Shown here: piece after piece, positions 10,891-24,224 of the stretch
How positions within the stretch are numbered: the stretch's first letter is position 1
Layout of the letters: each line of letters opens with the position of its first letter
Source of the DNA: Nematostella vectensis
Taxonomy: Eukaryota > Cnidaria > Anthozoa > Actiniaria > Edwardsiidae
Direction of reading: 5' to 3'
Assembly: GCF_932526225.1 (NCBI RefSeq)
Contig: NC_064040.1
Location: 12,438,856 to 12,502,855, forward strand
Length of the DNA stretch: 64,000 nt
Program-made: the position numbers and the translations under genes
Notes under the pieces: model-generated
What the model was told of the DNA's origin: nothing
The model's input: the letters and a program-made list of their open reading frames with translations, nothing else
The model's database searches: none

Positions 10891-12290
10891 ATGGAGTCAA
10901 ATTCTTACTCGTACCACTAAGTGATGAGGGATAATAGATAATTGAAAATGACACCAGACACTAAGCATATTGGGCTGCATTTTTTAAACAACGAGCAGGT
11001 CGTGTAGGCGAAACTATGATTCGTTCACTTGCCCAAACAAATCCTGCCCGACCATCCCAAACGCTATTAAAAAATATTTGCTATCCATAGTTGTTTAAAT
11101 AAAAAAACAAGCCGTTATCCGTGGTCTTAAAAACAAACAGAAAGCTGAGAACAATTGATTACTATATGGGGTCTTGAAATGGCCCATATTGAGCGAAAAT
11201 AATACGCGGAGATACAGGCAGCAGAAGCGGCAGGAATACAAAGCATAGAGTGAAGTGAATAGCATGAACCTGGCGGGCTGATAAATGTGGATACACAAAC
11301 ACACAGAAACAAAACTGTTATGTGAGATTCCATAAGAGCTTTGGTTTTAATCTGGTATTCGTACCGAGACGTCGGGGCTCTTTTGTTTGTAGTGTGCAGA
11401 CAAACATACAGTTGAACTCACAAAAAGGCACTAGCAGGGACGACACGAAGTCACATTTTAGTGTATTTTTGAGCGTGTGTGAGAAAATTGAAAACTCTGT
11501 CACTTTTTCAAGTTTCAAAACCATGTTGACAGATAGTTAAAGGGCAATGGAAATTGTAACAAGCAAGTGTCCCAGGCAGCTGCCCTTTGCTCCATACTCA
11601 CATATAAAATCAGTGAGTACAATGACAATTTTACAGCAGAGTCTACTTTTTAACACACTTTGACCTAGCAATGATCTCTCTATGTATGTTCTCAAGACAA
11701 TTTGTATTCCAAAACTCTAGTAGAACTCGCCTACGGGAATCAAACACAAGGGATACTTACATACAGTATATGGCTCTGATCTCCAAGTTCCTTCTTCTAA
11801 TAATTTATACAAAATCATCTAACATATAAGGGTTTTTTTTACTGTATAACGGACTGTAAAAACAGGTCCGAACTAGTCCTGTTTATGCTAGTTCTACTCT
11901 ACATTACAAAATCAATAAATTAAGACGATCCAGCACATAATGTAGCACGTTTTAATTTGTTGGCATACACATTTAGTTTGTCAGTACCAGTGTGTATTCT
12001 TCAACTAGAGAGTTTATCTAATAGTTCATGAACCCAAAAGTTCATGAATAGTGCAAAGGATGATCAGCGAAAAATTCACTAGAGAAGCCAAAATCTCGTA
12101 GGTACGAATTTTGAATAGGGAAAAACAGTCTGGGATGCAAGGAACTAACAGAAATTTTACTCTGCAGTGTGCAAAAGGTTTCCATTATGTTTTGTTGATC
12201 ACGACAAAATGTATATTCAAGGTCCTACTTCTCTAAAAAAAACATAACCTTTTTTATGTTCGCCTGTTAATTAATGAAAATCTATATAGG
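10890..12290. other. Unassigned, no clear gene
   Basis: Short overlapping open frames lie on both strands at 11095-11540. None has a recognisable domain, splice context or codon bias, and no repeat boundary was recognised. Confidence 0.4.
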
Positions 12291-12295
12291 TTTAA

Positions 12296-12936
12296 GGTAA
12301 TTCCCTTGAATTGCACTGCGCACCCCTTCTGCGCATAGTGGCGCGCGCTGTTTGTTCGAATTTTCCGGTATTAAGTGCGCGCGCGCCACAGTTGTACAAG
12401 AAAACACAGCAAAAGGCGCGCGTTTTTTACTTAAAATCGCTTTGACAGAAAAACGAAGTAGATTACCCCCACTTTTTATTTGCTCAAATAGTTAAATATA
12501 TACGGGAAAATGATATACTGAAAGAAGAAAAAAAGTTGGGTTGTAGAACTTTTGTTATTTTTATTAAAAGCCGTAAAAATACGCTTTTTACAGTATGAAT
12601 AGTGACGAAAACAATGTCTTTTAGTGCGATGTCTTAAAATGTGATTTGTTTTGAACATTAGCTACTGCGGGTTATTGTTTAGGAGATCGGATTTTGGCAG
12701 CTCGACAAACAGAACTTAATTTTCTAAAGACTATAGGCACTCTTTTAGAAAACTAAGAGCTGGGATTTTTCCTTGCGCGATCAGTAAAAACGCGTCAGCT
12801 CTACGCCCCTCTGTTGTGAAAACGAGGTCGGTACCCCCATTTTTTTATTACATTTTTTGAAAGCCCTTAACTTCAATATTGTTTATGCCAAGTTTAAAAA
12901 AATTCTGGGTTGTAGAACTATTTCAAGGGAATTACC
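12296..12936. mobile_element. Non-autonomous TTAA-target element, 641 bp
   Basis: Terminal inverted repeats GGTAATTCCCTTGAA and TTCAAGGGAATTACC are flanked on both sides by TTAA (12292-12295 and 12937-12940), the target duplication of piggyBac-type transposons. Inside, a segment ending in GGGTTGTAGAACT occurs twice (about 12460-12550 and 12825-12922). There is no transposase. It abuts the start of the second integrase copy. Confidence 0.75.
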
Positions 12937-12946
12937 TTAAATAGGC

Positions 12947-14070
12947 TAAGTTACTTATACTTAGCTTTAGGTGAAGTATTTGAAGAATATTAAATCACAT
13001 TAAATGAAAATCATTGATGATGCTTAGGACTTATCAATTTGATAGGAAATTAGATCATTGGTATCATTGTTTTCTTATAGGTGAAAATGAGAGTCCTCAA
13101 AAAGTGGGTATGCAAAGGTTGCTGCTACTGTCCTACAGCTGTTTGACTGCTATTCGTCTTATAGAGACGACATCCACACTGATGAGGTGGAATGCCTGAA
13201 ACAGTTTTTTCGTGACAACAAGAGGCGGTACTTTGATGGGCGATGCAGTCAACGGCCAATATTACTGTTGTCTGTGAGCTCTGGTATGCTCGACTTGGAT
13301 CCTAATGGCCTACCAATCCTATTGATGCAAGCATACTCCAGCAAGAAAGTTGTCTCTAAGAAGCAAGCTGTCTATGCTGAGCTACTAGAATCCACTGTGC
13401 AATCCCTCCGTGCAATTAAAGGAGTCCATGATATCTCAAGATGCCTTCCTGGTAGAGTAAATGCCTTGAGAGTTTTTTTTATAAAGGTTCTTTCAAAGAG
13501 ATACGAAAATTTGTGTCTCACTGTCAGTCTTGTCAAGTCAACGACCCCCTGCCTATGACGTCCAAAAAGCCCTCTAAAGCAATACGGACATTCTGCCACA
13601 GTGCGACCTGATAGACATGGCACCAATGAAGTCAAGGGGTTTTATGGCCATCAACCAGTGGAACTACCGCTACATTCTCACTATTAAGTTCTGCTGGATC
13701 TTCCCAACTGTTGGAAAATCAGCAGAGGAGATAACCTCCATCTTAAGAACCCTTTTTTTAAGGAGGATCCCCCTGCTATTCTCCAAAGCGACAACGGCGG
13801 TGGTCAAAGTCCTTGCATTCAATGTTCACCTTGTGCATGAAAGACCATACCACCCTTAGTCTCAAGGACAAGTAGAAAACTTGAACAAGCAGGTGAAGAG
13901 GTACCTCGCTAGGTTTCTACAGCCCCTACCAAGAGACGAGCAAGGTGCTGTCTGGCCCTTTCTTAGTGGAGTAGGCGATTTGTTAAACAAAAGCTGGCAC
14001 TCCACTATAAATGATACACCATTCAGGGTAAACAAGAACAAAGAGCGTTCACAGGTACACTCCCATGAGA
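12947..14070 (+). pseudogene. KRBA2/SCAND3-type integrase remnant, copy 2
   Basis: This is the second copy of the integrase relic at 367-2070, without the LTR insertion. The N-terminal part is better preserved: a 123-codon frame from 13187 begins MECLKQFFRDNKRRYFDGRC. Core fragments include KSRGFMAINQWNYRYIL (from about 13629), a damaged SDNGG region near 13790, and VENLNKQVKRYLARFLQPLP (about 13873). Frames shift several times and the DNGGEF box has lost bases compared with copy 1. Similarity between the copies stops near 14067, just after CACAGGTACACTCCCAT. Confidence 0.75.
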
Positions 14071-14109
14071 TTTCACCAAATTTTAAGAACTTGCTAAGAA
14101 CATGCTGAT

Positions 14110-14388
14110 GATGTGTTCTAAAATGCAGAATTATTGCTATTGATTATTATTGTAATTCTCTTGCTAATAATTCATTGGGTCTTATATTTTTATATACACT
14201 AAAATCTAAGAACATCGTTAAGAACATATTTAACCTATAAAATGTCCAAAAAATAAGAACGGTCCAGCCTCAACTAATATATAGATTTAGGCATTGCCTA
14301 AAAGCGGAGCTCCAAACAACCAAATCTTTGCTTATTTTCGCTTAATAATTTAAAAAATATTAAATATTATTATTACTTCTCTTTTTGG
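14110..14388. other. AT-rich sequence between integrase relic and array
   Basis: No gene, RNA or repeat boundary is recognised in this short AT-rich stretch. Confidence 0.35.
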
Positions 14389-15360
14389 CGACGTCAACGA
14401 TTTCACAGATCACGCGACCAAAATGTTATACCCCCTTCCCCTCACATCTAAATGACACATAACAAGTTTAGTTGTCATACCATGTTTCGGCGTCAGGGTT
14501 TTTTAAATTTATTGACGTCATCGATGACGTCACGTGACCATTTCATTGCACCCCACTTGAAACATACATCACACTTACCGAGTTTTGTTGTCACACGATG
14601 TTTCTTTAATGAAAGAGTAATATTTTTTATTTGATGACGTCAGTATATTTTTGCTTTTAGTGACGTCATCGATAACGTCTCAATCACGTGACTCTATTGG
14701 TGCACTCCCTTAACACATACATAACACATACCAAGTTTTGTTTAGGAGATATGAATATAGATATGTCATCGGAGAAGATTTTCTTAAATTGACGCCATCG
14801 ATGACGTCACACATCATGTGACCATATCTTGGCACCGCCCTCATACATGACAGTTTGGTTTGTTATACAATGTTTCTATCACGAGATAAGAATGTTTTTA
14901 TTTTGATGACAGTAGCATAGTTTGCTGTTAGTGACGTCATTGATGACGTCATAACCACGTGACCATAGTGGAGCACCCCCTTGACACCAACATTACACTC
15001 ACCGAGTTTGGTTGTGATACAATGTTTCTTACGAGAGATATGAATGTTTTTGCTTTTATTCACGTTTTTTGCTTTAAGTGACGTCATCGACGACGTCACA
15101 CAACACGTGACCATATTGTTGCATCCCCCTTGACACCTACATGACACCTACCGAGTTTCATTGCCATACGATGTTTCCTTCGTGAGATATAAATATTTTT
15201 TATTTTGATGACGTCAGCATATTTTTGCTTCAAGTGACGTCATCGATGAAGTCACCAATCACGTGACCACAGTTTTGCACCCTCCTTGACACAAACATGA
15301 CACGTGCCAAGTTTGGTTGTCATACGATGCTTTTAAGGGACGGACGGACATCGTGTGACC
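14389..15360. repeat. Tandem array of CRE and E-box bearing units
   Basis: Seven diverged units of about 126-156 bp each contain TGACGTCATCGATGACGTCA or a close variant (about 14389, 14514, 14662, 14790, 14932, 15079, 15235). Each core is followed by CACGTGACC or a variant, then by CACCCCCTTGACAC and GTTTGGTTGTCATACGATG. The core holds two TGACGTCA-like palindromes around ATCGAT, so it is a palindrome of palindromes. The copies vary in the arms but keep the alternation. It is non-coding; whether it binds bZIP or bHLH factors is untested. Confidence 0.85.
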
Positions 15361-16465
15361 ATCAAATATTGGGTTACCAATATTTGTTACCATATTTGTT
15401 TTATATACCACTTTTTCTTAGGTATGCGACTCCGCTCACGAGCTCCGCTAAAAATTAGACGTTCTTATAAAAAAAGAGTGTATACAAAAACATTAAGAAA
15501 CTATTGGTGGCATAGACGCCTCTACTGGTTGGGGGGAGGGGGGAGTAGCGTGCTTGACGAAGCGATGGGACTGGATTCTTTGAGTGACTCGGTTTTGTGT
15601 GGGATCGTAAAATGGCGGCGTGATTGGCCTTCTTTAATGACATACTTGAGTACACTTGGGTAACACACAAATATCGAAGCGATGTCGAGAGAGTATTTCC
15701 TACAGACCACTTGCGAATAGGCCCAGATGAGGTCTGGCAGGGCAGTTATCACCTGTGCAGCGTAAAGCAATCAAAGACACTACTTGAAAAAAAAAACCTT
15801 CATTCACTTATTTATTTTATTTCTTAGAGACAATATATTGTTTATGAGAAATCCAATTATATTAAAATAGTATATGAGTTGAGGGCACCGTCTAGACAAA
15901 TAATGAGATGCGTGTTAATCGGTCTCGCACTAATACCCGCGATAATACTGCAATCTAAGGTGGCGCCGAGGTTGTTATGGCTAAACAGCTTATATACTAT
16001 GTTCCCTACAGAAGACTCATTTTCGGCGCGATTTTCGTAAATTTTTCAGATTTTATTAATAAATCTATGCTTTGTCAGATCCCACAAGATTCACTTTTGT
16101 TTGAAATCAAATTATTTTTTGTCATGCAAGTTAAAAGGAAGCAATATTTTTATATTAAAATAAAAATATCGAAATCTGCGCGATGAATTTTTTTTATAAA
16201 TTCACAGCAACACCTAACAATACTTCAGCTTGAAGCACACGAGTTTTTGGCTTAAAACTGACCTGTCAAACTTCGCGATTGATGAATCTTTATTTTACGC
16301 CAAAATTGTCCTCGCAATCTTTGAAAACATAAATGCACTCTTGCCTACAAAGATCCATCCCCGAATTTACGCCCCCTGCTAAGTCCACACCCTAAGGCAA
16401 CTTGTGTGAGAGGGGCAAGAGGACCAGTGTTGCAAAAGAATAATTTCCAGATGGCCAATTCGAGA
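15360..16465. other. Unassigned, no clear gene
   Basis: A 102-codon plus frame (15355-15663) and overlapping minus frames are present, but nothing in them is recognisable. The 3' half is AT-rich. Confidence 0.35.
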
Positions 16466-16468
16466 GTA

Positions 16469-17663
<1,195 letters not shown>

Positions 17664-20600
17664 GGGAATTCATATATTAGCTAACTTAGCAAATTAACTT
17701 ACTAGTACTAGTAAATGAAATTGGGGGCGAGAAAGTTTAGTGGTATTATTTTGAAATTTTATAGAATTTTAAAATTTTATAGATAAAAACATACTAGTAA
17801 ACAAAATTTCGGGGCGAGAAAGCAATCTGACAACTCGCCCCGACATTTGGTTTACTAGTATAACAATAACTATACTATTAAATGAAATTACGGGGCGTAA
17901 AGAAAAAACGACAACTCGCCCCGAGATTTGGTTTACTAGTAGTAAGTAATTATAATACTTATAAATTACGGGGCGTAAAGCAAAAACGACAACTCGCCCC
18001 GAGATTTGGTTTACTAGTGCCAAGAAATTACGGGGCGTAAAGCAAAAACGACAACTCGCCCCGAGATTTGGTTTATTAGTACCAAGAAATTACTGGGCGT
18101 AAAGCAAAAACGACAACACGCCCCGAGATTTGGTTTACTAGTAGTAAGTAATTATAATACCGAGAAATTACGGGGCGTAAAGCAAAAACGACAACACGCC
18201 CCGAGATTTGGTTTACTAGTAGTAAGTAATTATAATACCGAGAAATTACGGGGCGTAAAGCAAAAACGACAACACGCCCCGAGATTTGGTTTACTAGTAG
18301 TAAGTAATTATAATACTTATAAATTACGGGGCTTAAAGCAAAAACGACAACACGCCCCGAGATTTGGTTTACTAGTAGTAAGTAATTATAATACTTATAA
18401 CATACAGGGCGTAAAGCAAAAACGACAACTCGCCCCGAGATTTGGTTTACTAGTGCCAAGAAATTACGGGGCGTAAAGCAAAAACGACAATACGCCCCGA
18501 GATTTGGTTTACTAGTAGTAAGTAATTATAATACCGACAAAATTACGGGGCGTAAAGCAAAAACGACAACACGCCCCGAGATTTGGTTTACTAGTTGTAA
18601 GTAATTATAATACCGAGAAATTACGGGGCGTAAAGCAAAAACGACAACACGCCCCGAGATTTGGTTTACTAGTAGTAAGTAATTATAATACTTATAAATT
18701 ACGGGGCTTAAAGCAAAAACGACAACACGCCCCGAGATTTGGTTTACTAGTAGTAAGTAATTATAATACTTATAACATACAGGGCGTAAAGCAAAAACGA
18801 CAACTCGCCCCGAGATTTGGTTTACTAGTGCCAAGAAATTACGGGGCGTAAAGCAAAAACGACAATACGCCCCGAGATTTGGTTTACTAGTAGTAAGTAA
18901 TTATAATACCGACAAAATTACGGGGCGTAAAGCAAAAACGACAACACGCCCCGAGATTTGGTTTACTAGTAGTAAGTAATTATAATACCGACAAAATTAC
19001 GGGGCGTAAAGCAAAAACGACAACACGCCCCGAGATTTGGTTTACTAGTTGTAAGTAATTATAATACCGAGAAATTACGGGGCGTAAAGCAAAAACGACA
19101 ACTCGCCCCGAGATTTGGTTTATTAGTACCGATAAATTACGGGGCGTAAAGCAAAAACGACAACTCGCCCCGAGATTTGGTTTACTAGTTATAAGAAAAC
19201 AGAAAATTCTGCAAGTTATCGGCAGAGGGCAAAGTGTTTCTATTAATGGCGAAGTGGAGAAGGGGGGATAGAGCAAATCAAATTATAAGCTGACCATCTC
19301 CTGTCATTTATCTTTTTGTATGAAAAAGCAGGCCCGTACCCAGGATTTTTCTTGGGGGGGAGGGAGGGAGAGAGTTTTCTGATAAAAATATAACCACCTC
19401 CGAAAGAACAAAAAGGGACTTTTTTATGCCTTTGCAGTATCTAACGGGACGTTTATTGCCAGATTTGGCTAATACCAGAGTGATCTAGCTTATAATTTTG
19501 AGTTTTGTCTACAAATAGCACGTCTACTGAGAACCAAAAGTGGACTTTCGGCCGTTGTAGGGGGATGCGTTCGCACCCCCTGCAACCCCCCCCCCCCCCC
19601 CCCCCCACCCCCCTGGATACGGTTCTGAGTCCGTAGAAACATTTTAAAAAGAAGCCCCGATCCCAGCACTTGTCGCATGCCTGGGTGTGTGTCGGCGGCG
19701 AGATCAGCTCAAAGAGAAGGTGAGCTGTCAATCAATCATGTCTCATACTAACATCACATCATTGGCCGTAACTAGGCAGGTTTTCGAACAATGGAATCAA
19801 GCGTTGTTTCACTCCCTTCTTATTTTATATAGAACCTAAATACGAAGTTAGCTTTGGAGAGGGCTCGGGTTTTTAGACAAGAGAAATAGAAATGGAACGA
19901 GAGGAAACTAAAAAGGGTTTCGCTAACTCAAAAGACAGGAGACCTTTCGGATTATAAGGTTAGAAATATTTTATTAGCCGAGTTCATTATTCAACATAAA
20001 TTGGGGATTCATTTTTGTTTATTTTATAGAGAAATCGCTGACAAAGTATCCTAATTCCCGTGAATAAACCAAATCTCGGGGCAAGTTGTCGTTTTCGCTC
20101 TACGCCCCGTAATTTATAGGTATTATGATTACTTACTACTAGTAAACCAAATCTCGGGGCGAGTTGTCGTTTTCGCTTTACGCCCCGTAATTTATAGGTA
20201 TTATGATTACTTACTACTAGTAAACCAAATCTCGGGGCGAGTTGTCGTTTTTGCTTTACGCCCTGTAATTTCTCGGTATTATACTTACTTACTACTAGTA
20301 AACCAAATCTCGGGGCGAGTTGTCGTTTTTGCTTTACGCCTCGTATGTTATAAGTATTATAATTACTTACTACTAGTAAACCAAATCTCGGGGCGTGTTG
20401 TCGTTTTTGCTTTACGCCCCGTAATTTCTCGGTATTATAATTACTTACTACTAGTAAACCAAATCTCGGGGCGTGTTGTCGTTTTTGCTTTACGCCCCGT
20501 AATTTCTCGGTATTATAATTACTTACTACTAGTAAACCAAATCTCGGGGCGTGTTGTCGTTTTTGCTTTACGCCCCGTAATTTCTCGGTATTATAATTAC

Positions 20601-21023
20601 TTACTACTAGTAAACCAAATCTCGGGGCGTGTTGTCGTTTTTGCTTTACGCCCCGTAATTTCTAGGTACTAATAAACCAAATCTCGGGGCGAGTTGTCGT
20701 TTTTGCTTTATGCCCCGTAATTTATAAGTATTATAATTACTTACTACTAGTAAACCAAATCTCGGGGCGAGTTGTCGTTTTTTTCTTTACGCCCCGTAAT
20801 TTCATTTAATAGTATAGTTATTGTTATACTAGTAAACCAAATGTCGGGGCGAGTTGTCAGATTGCTTTCTCGCCCCGAAATTTTGTTTACTAGTATGTTT
20901 TTATCTATAAAATTTTAAAATTCTATAAAATTTCAAAATAATACCACTAAACTTTCTCGCCCCCAATTTCATTTACTAGTACTAGTAAGTTAATTTGCTA
21001 AGTTAGCTAATATATGAATTCCC
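17664..21023. mobile_element. Foldback element with tandem-repeat inverted arms
   Basis: The element is 3360 bp and begins GGGAATTCATATATTAGC and ends with the exact reverse complement. Each arm is an array: about 19 units on the left (17700-19190) and about 11 on the right (20060-20950), with periods near 62 or 77-78 bp. A typical unit is ACTAGTAAACCAAATCTCGG, then a GGGGCG...CGCCCC hairpin with a loop such as AAAGCAAAAACGACAAC. Long arms made of sub-repeats fit foldback (FB/Galileo-like) transposons. The middle (19190-20060) has no transposase and includes a C-homopolymer at 19587-19606. No target duplication is visible, so its boundaries as a single insertion are inferred from symmetry. 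Confidence 0.85.
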
Positions 21024-21604
21024 GGATAGAAATGGTCAACGGTATGTCTCGAGTCAGTATTCTCAGGATAATCGCGTAAATCACCAGTTCGAGCATTCAT
21101 ATCTCCTAAAAGGAGGATTTTTCCAAGTCCCTTGAAGAGAGCTATATCGTTTTCTAGGTTTGAGAAAACTTCGTCATCAAAATATGGTGAATTGGATGGA
21201 GGAATGTAACAGGCACATATAAATATATCTTCATCTAGGGATAACAGTCGTTTATCTAGTTTACACCAGATATAGTCCTTCTCTTGTTTAACTACAGACA
21301 CGCTCCGCGAAAATGAAGAGGCTGCTGCAACTAAAATACCACCCGAGGATCTCCCGGCTTTCTTTGTGTTATTTTTTTTCGGCGAGTTGACTACAATCGT
21401 ATCGAAACCGGGTATACCGAGAGCTTCATGACCCCATATTTCAGAAATCACTAATAAATCGCAATTTTTAACGTTACACAAAAAGTCAGGGTGATTTAGC
21501 TTATTATCAAAAACAGAACTTGTTGAGACTCCGTTGATGTTCCAACAGCTCAAATTGATCGCGCGACGACGAGATGAAGGAAGTGCGGGTCTTCCTACAC
21601 ACAT
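21024..21604 (-). pseudogene. LINE ORF2 endonuclease domain, truncated
   Basis: The minus-strand frame reads as an APE-type endonuclease of a non-LTR retrotransposon: LSCWNINGV (Asn motif), LLVISEIWG (catalytic Glu), SSGGILVAA, ICACYIPPS (Tyr motif) and LLLGDMNARTGD (Asp/Asn motif). The domain stops after DHFYPG, where the foldback end begins; the final SDH-type motif and the whole reverse transcriptase are absent. It follows ORF1 (21770-23677) on the same strand. The missing remainder is not found on the other side of the foldback element, so the locus was rearranged, not just interrupted. Confidence 0.85.
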
Positions 21605-21769
21605 TAACGATTCTTTAAAAGACGGAAGAGGAGTGGGTAGAAACTTGGAAAAATTACAGGGAAAGAACGCACATTACCTCTTACTAAGTTGATTACAACT
21701 CACGGATCATTTCATAAAGTTTGAATAGCTTCATGATGGTATTATCATCCATCAAACTTTTCCTCCTGT

Positions 21770-23677
21770 CTACGACATCAGCATAGGACGGTGATTGAGG
21801 CGGGTGCATGGTAGGTATGGGACTTGGGAAGGGCTGTTTCGGTGGAGCGTTCTCGACTGGGAAGTTACGAGGTGGAGCCCTGTGTTGTGGTCTGTCATCA
21901 TGTTGAGGGGCTTAGGCAGTCGCGGCCATAGATTCTGCGGCATCTCTGATCTTCGGTTTGTGTTGTTTCGTAGAGGGGATTTAGGGCTAGCTGCACGATT
22001 AAAAATTGCATCTTTAAAATTGGCGACAAGAACTCCAACACGACGCCGTAGAATATGCTTGTTGTCGTAGCATATCAGCACTTATGTTCTCGTTGTCGAT
22101 AAAATAAACAGTAGGTGGCACATGGAGAGCTCGTAGTTGAGTGTTAAATAGTTTGCGTTTTTCATCAAGGCGGTCAGCTCGTGCGAGCAATGTAGATATC
22201 AGGATACGTGATTGCGGGTACTTTTGTGCTGAGGTGTCAATTAATAATTTGGCGGCATCTACACAGTCGTCGATAGCTGTGTGCTCAAGATCGTTAGTAC
22301 CGGTGTGGATGAGAACATGTGAGGGGGTACCGAAATCAGCTGAGATTAGAACTTCTTGAGCGCTTTCGAAAGTGGGACAGAAAAGATAGTCGACATTTTT
22401 ATCTCTACACATTTTCTGTCTGTCGATGTATTTTGAATTCGAATCTGCCAAGAAAACAACATGGTTTCTCTTCCCAGCATGGTTTCTCTCATATCTTGTA
22501 CGGGGTCTGTCTTGGGAGCGGTCCCGTGTGGAATTATCTGAAGGATGCTGTGCTGATGTAGGGCTAGATTGTCCAGATTGGAGTGGTGTGAATCTGTTCG
22601 CAGTAGGGATCTCGAATACAGCGTCTTGATTAGTCTCTAGGGTGTTTTGATCTACGGTTTCATGTATCGCTTGGTTTAGCTCAGGCTCGCGGTTACCATC
22701 GCATTGTTGCCCCTGGTCTTTGGGGTCTTTTTTTGCGCTTGAGTTTTGCGCTTGATATCTGCTGTGAAGCTGTTTGATTGCTGGACTAGCTTATCTTCTA
22801 AGTGACTTATTTTGTTCTTGTAAAATTCATTATTCAGTGATGATTCGACTAGTTGTTGCTTCAGTTGAGTGAGATCAACTTCTAGGTTGGCGACGATAAA
22901 TTTCAGTTCTGAAATTGAAGCCGAGCTCCGGGCAAGGAGTCCGGAAGAAGAATCTAGGCAGTTCCGCCGTTTCCGGTTTGTCGTGCTTTTTGGTGTTTCT
23001 AGATTAGTTTCAACTCTGACAGAAAAATCTTCGTTTAGAGGCTGTACTTCTGGGTTTTCTAAAGCATTTGGTACGGGCATCTCGTTTGTGGTTTGTTTTC
23101 GGCTTTCTTGTTTTCCTGCCTTGGTGCCGTTAAAGATTTCAGTGAGGAGTGACAGGGTCATTTCCGTTACCAATTCGGTGAACGTGGAATCGTCGTTTGA
23201 GCGTATCGCGTTGTCAACTGCTTCTTTTAATCTTGGGAATGCCAGTTTAGCCCATATATAGAAGCCGATTCCCTGGCACAGAATGACCCCAGTTGTTAAG
23301 TAGATGTGGATTGTGAGGAGAAGAGTTCCGGCATTAGAGACCTCATCGTCCTCCACGTGTCGGGGTTCGTGTAGGCGAGATATCTTGATCTCGATACTCT
23401 CAGTTTGAGAGCCTGCCTTATTTGGATGGTCGATCCATTTGGCCTCGAAGGTTGCATTATCTTGTAGGGCTGTGAAGTAGTATTTCTGGAAGATCTTGAT
23501 CCAAAAGTGAATATTCTGTTCGGAAGTCTTAAAGGCTACGCAGCGTGCTCCGGGCTTGTAAATATCTAGGTCGATATCTTCAAATTTCAGGCGCTTTTGT
23601 TTAGAAGTCTTCTCCTGGAAGGGCTTGATCGGGTACTTTTCCTGTAATTCGTCCATTGTTCCTCCCACGAACCCCAC
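21770..23677 (-). pseudogene. LINE ORF1 with coiled coil and SGNH esterase domain
   Basis: This is the first ORF of the same LINE, broken by two frameshifts. The first segment (23677-22676) is an N-terminal region of no recognised family, then a basic patch and a coiled coil (ISELKFIVANLEVDLTQLK ... KISHLEDKLVQQ). After a frameshift near 22690, the second segment reads HVVFLADSNSKYIDRQ, then SHVLIHTGTNDLEH and SRILISTLLARAD, the block I (normally GDS, here ADS) and GTND blocks of SGNH/GDSL esterases, ending DNENISADML. After another frameshift near 22072 it continues YDNKHILRRRVGVLVANF, which supplies the C-terminal DxxH-type block. ORF1 proteins with an esterase domain are typical of CR1-group LINEs (family knowledge). 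No lipid activity can be assumed from this broken copy. Confidence 0.75.
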
Positions 23678-24012
23678 AGGACCGTCAAAAAGGAGAAAAA
23701 TTAGGCGAGAAACGCGAGCTTACACATCACGCTGTGTATATTGTATATTGCACAGACGCGGAGAGCGACGCTGTCATGCGCCCCCCCCCCCCCCCCTATC
23801 CCTCCCCCCACAGACTCCCTTTTCCATCCACGATCAACAGTTCTGTTTTGCTTGGAATCCGATCACAACGTGAGCTTTCCAATAATCAGAAAAAGAGCAC
23901 AATGTCTTACTTTGTTACCCCCAATGAACATTCCAAAACTGAGAAAGCTTTCTTCACATTTAGAGTTTTGGGTCCCACGTCTCCATTGCTGTAGCCATAT
24001 TTTTCATGATCC

Positions 24013-24088
24013 CAATACACCAAAAACTGGAATTTGACTCTGCCTTTCGACTCTTTGGCAGAGTCGAATTCCAGTTTTTGGTGTATTG
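24013..24088. repeat. 32-bp-stem hairpin upstream of SAFB-like gene
   Basis: Bases 24013-24044 and 24057-24088 are reverse complements at 31 of 32 positions; the single mismatch would be a G-U pair in RNA. The loop is 12 bases (TTTCGACTCTTT). It lies 137 bp before the SAFB-like start codon, so in the promoter or 5' UTR. It could be a tiny inverted-repeat element, a snap-back duplication or a small-RNA precursor. Confidence 0.9.
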
Positions 24089-24224
24089 TATTCATTGTTC
24101 TGGTACGAGATCACGACAGTTTGGGCTTTTTAATTCCATTTTTTTTCATGTTCCCAGTACACCTTGCGCGCTTCTTCATCCGGGAGTTCAGAACCTGGCA
24201 CATGCGGAGACGCGAGTCATCATC

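Noticed and set aside
15355-15663. 102-codon plus-strand frame
   Set aside because: Begins at the edge of the CRE array, overlaps minus-strand frames of similar size, no family recognised.
17769-19276. Repetitive minus-strand frames reading LVNQISGRVVVFALRPVI
   Set aside because: Produced by the hairpin units of the foldback arms; the units are defined by DNA symmetry and the frames break between sub-arrays.
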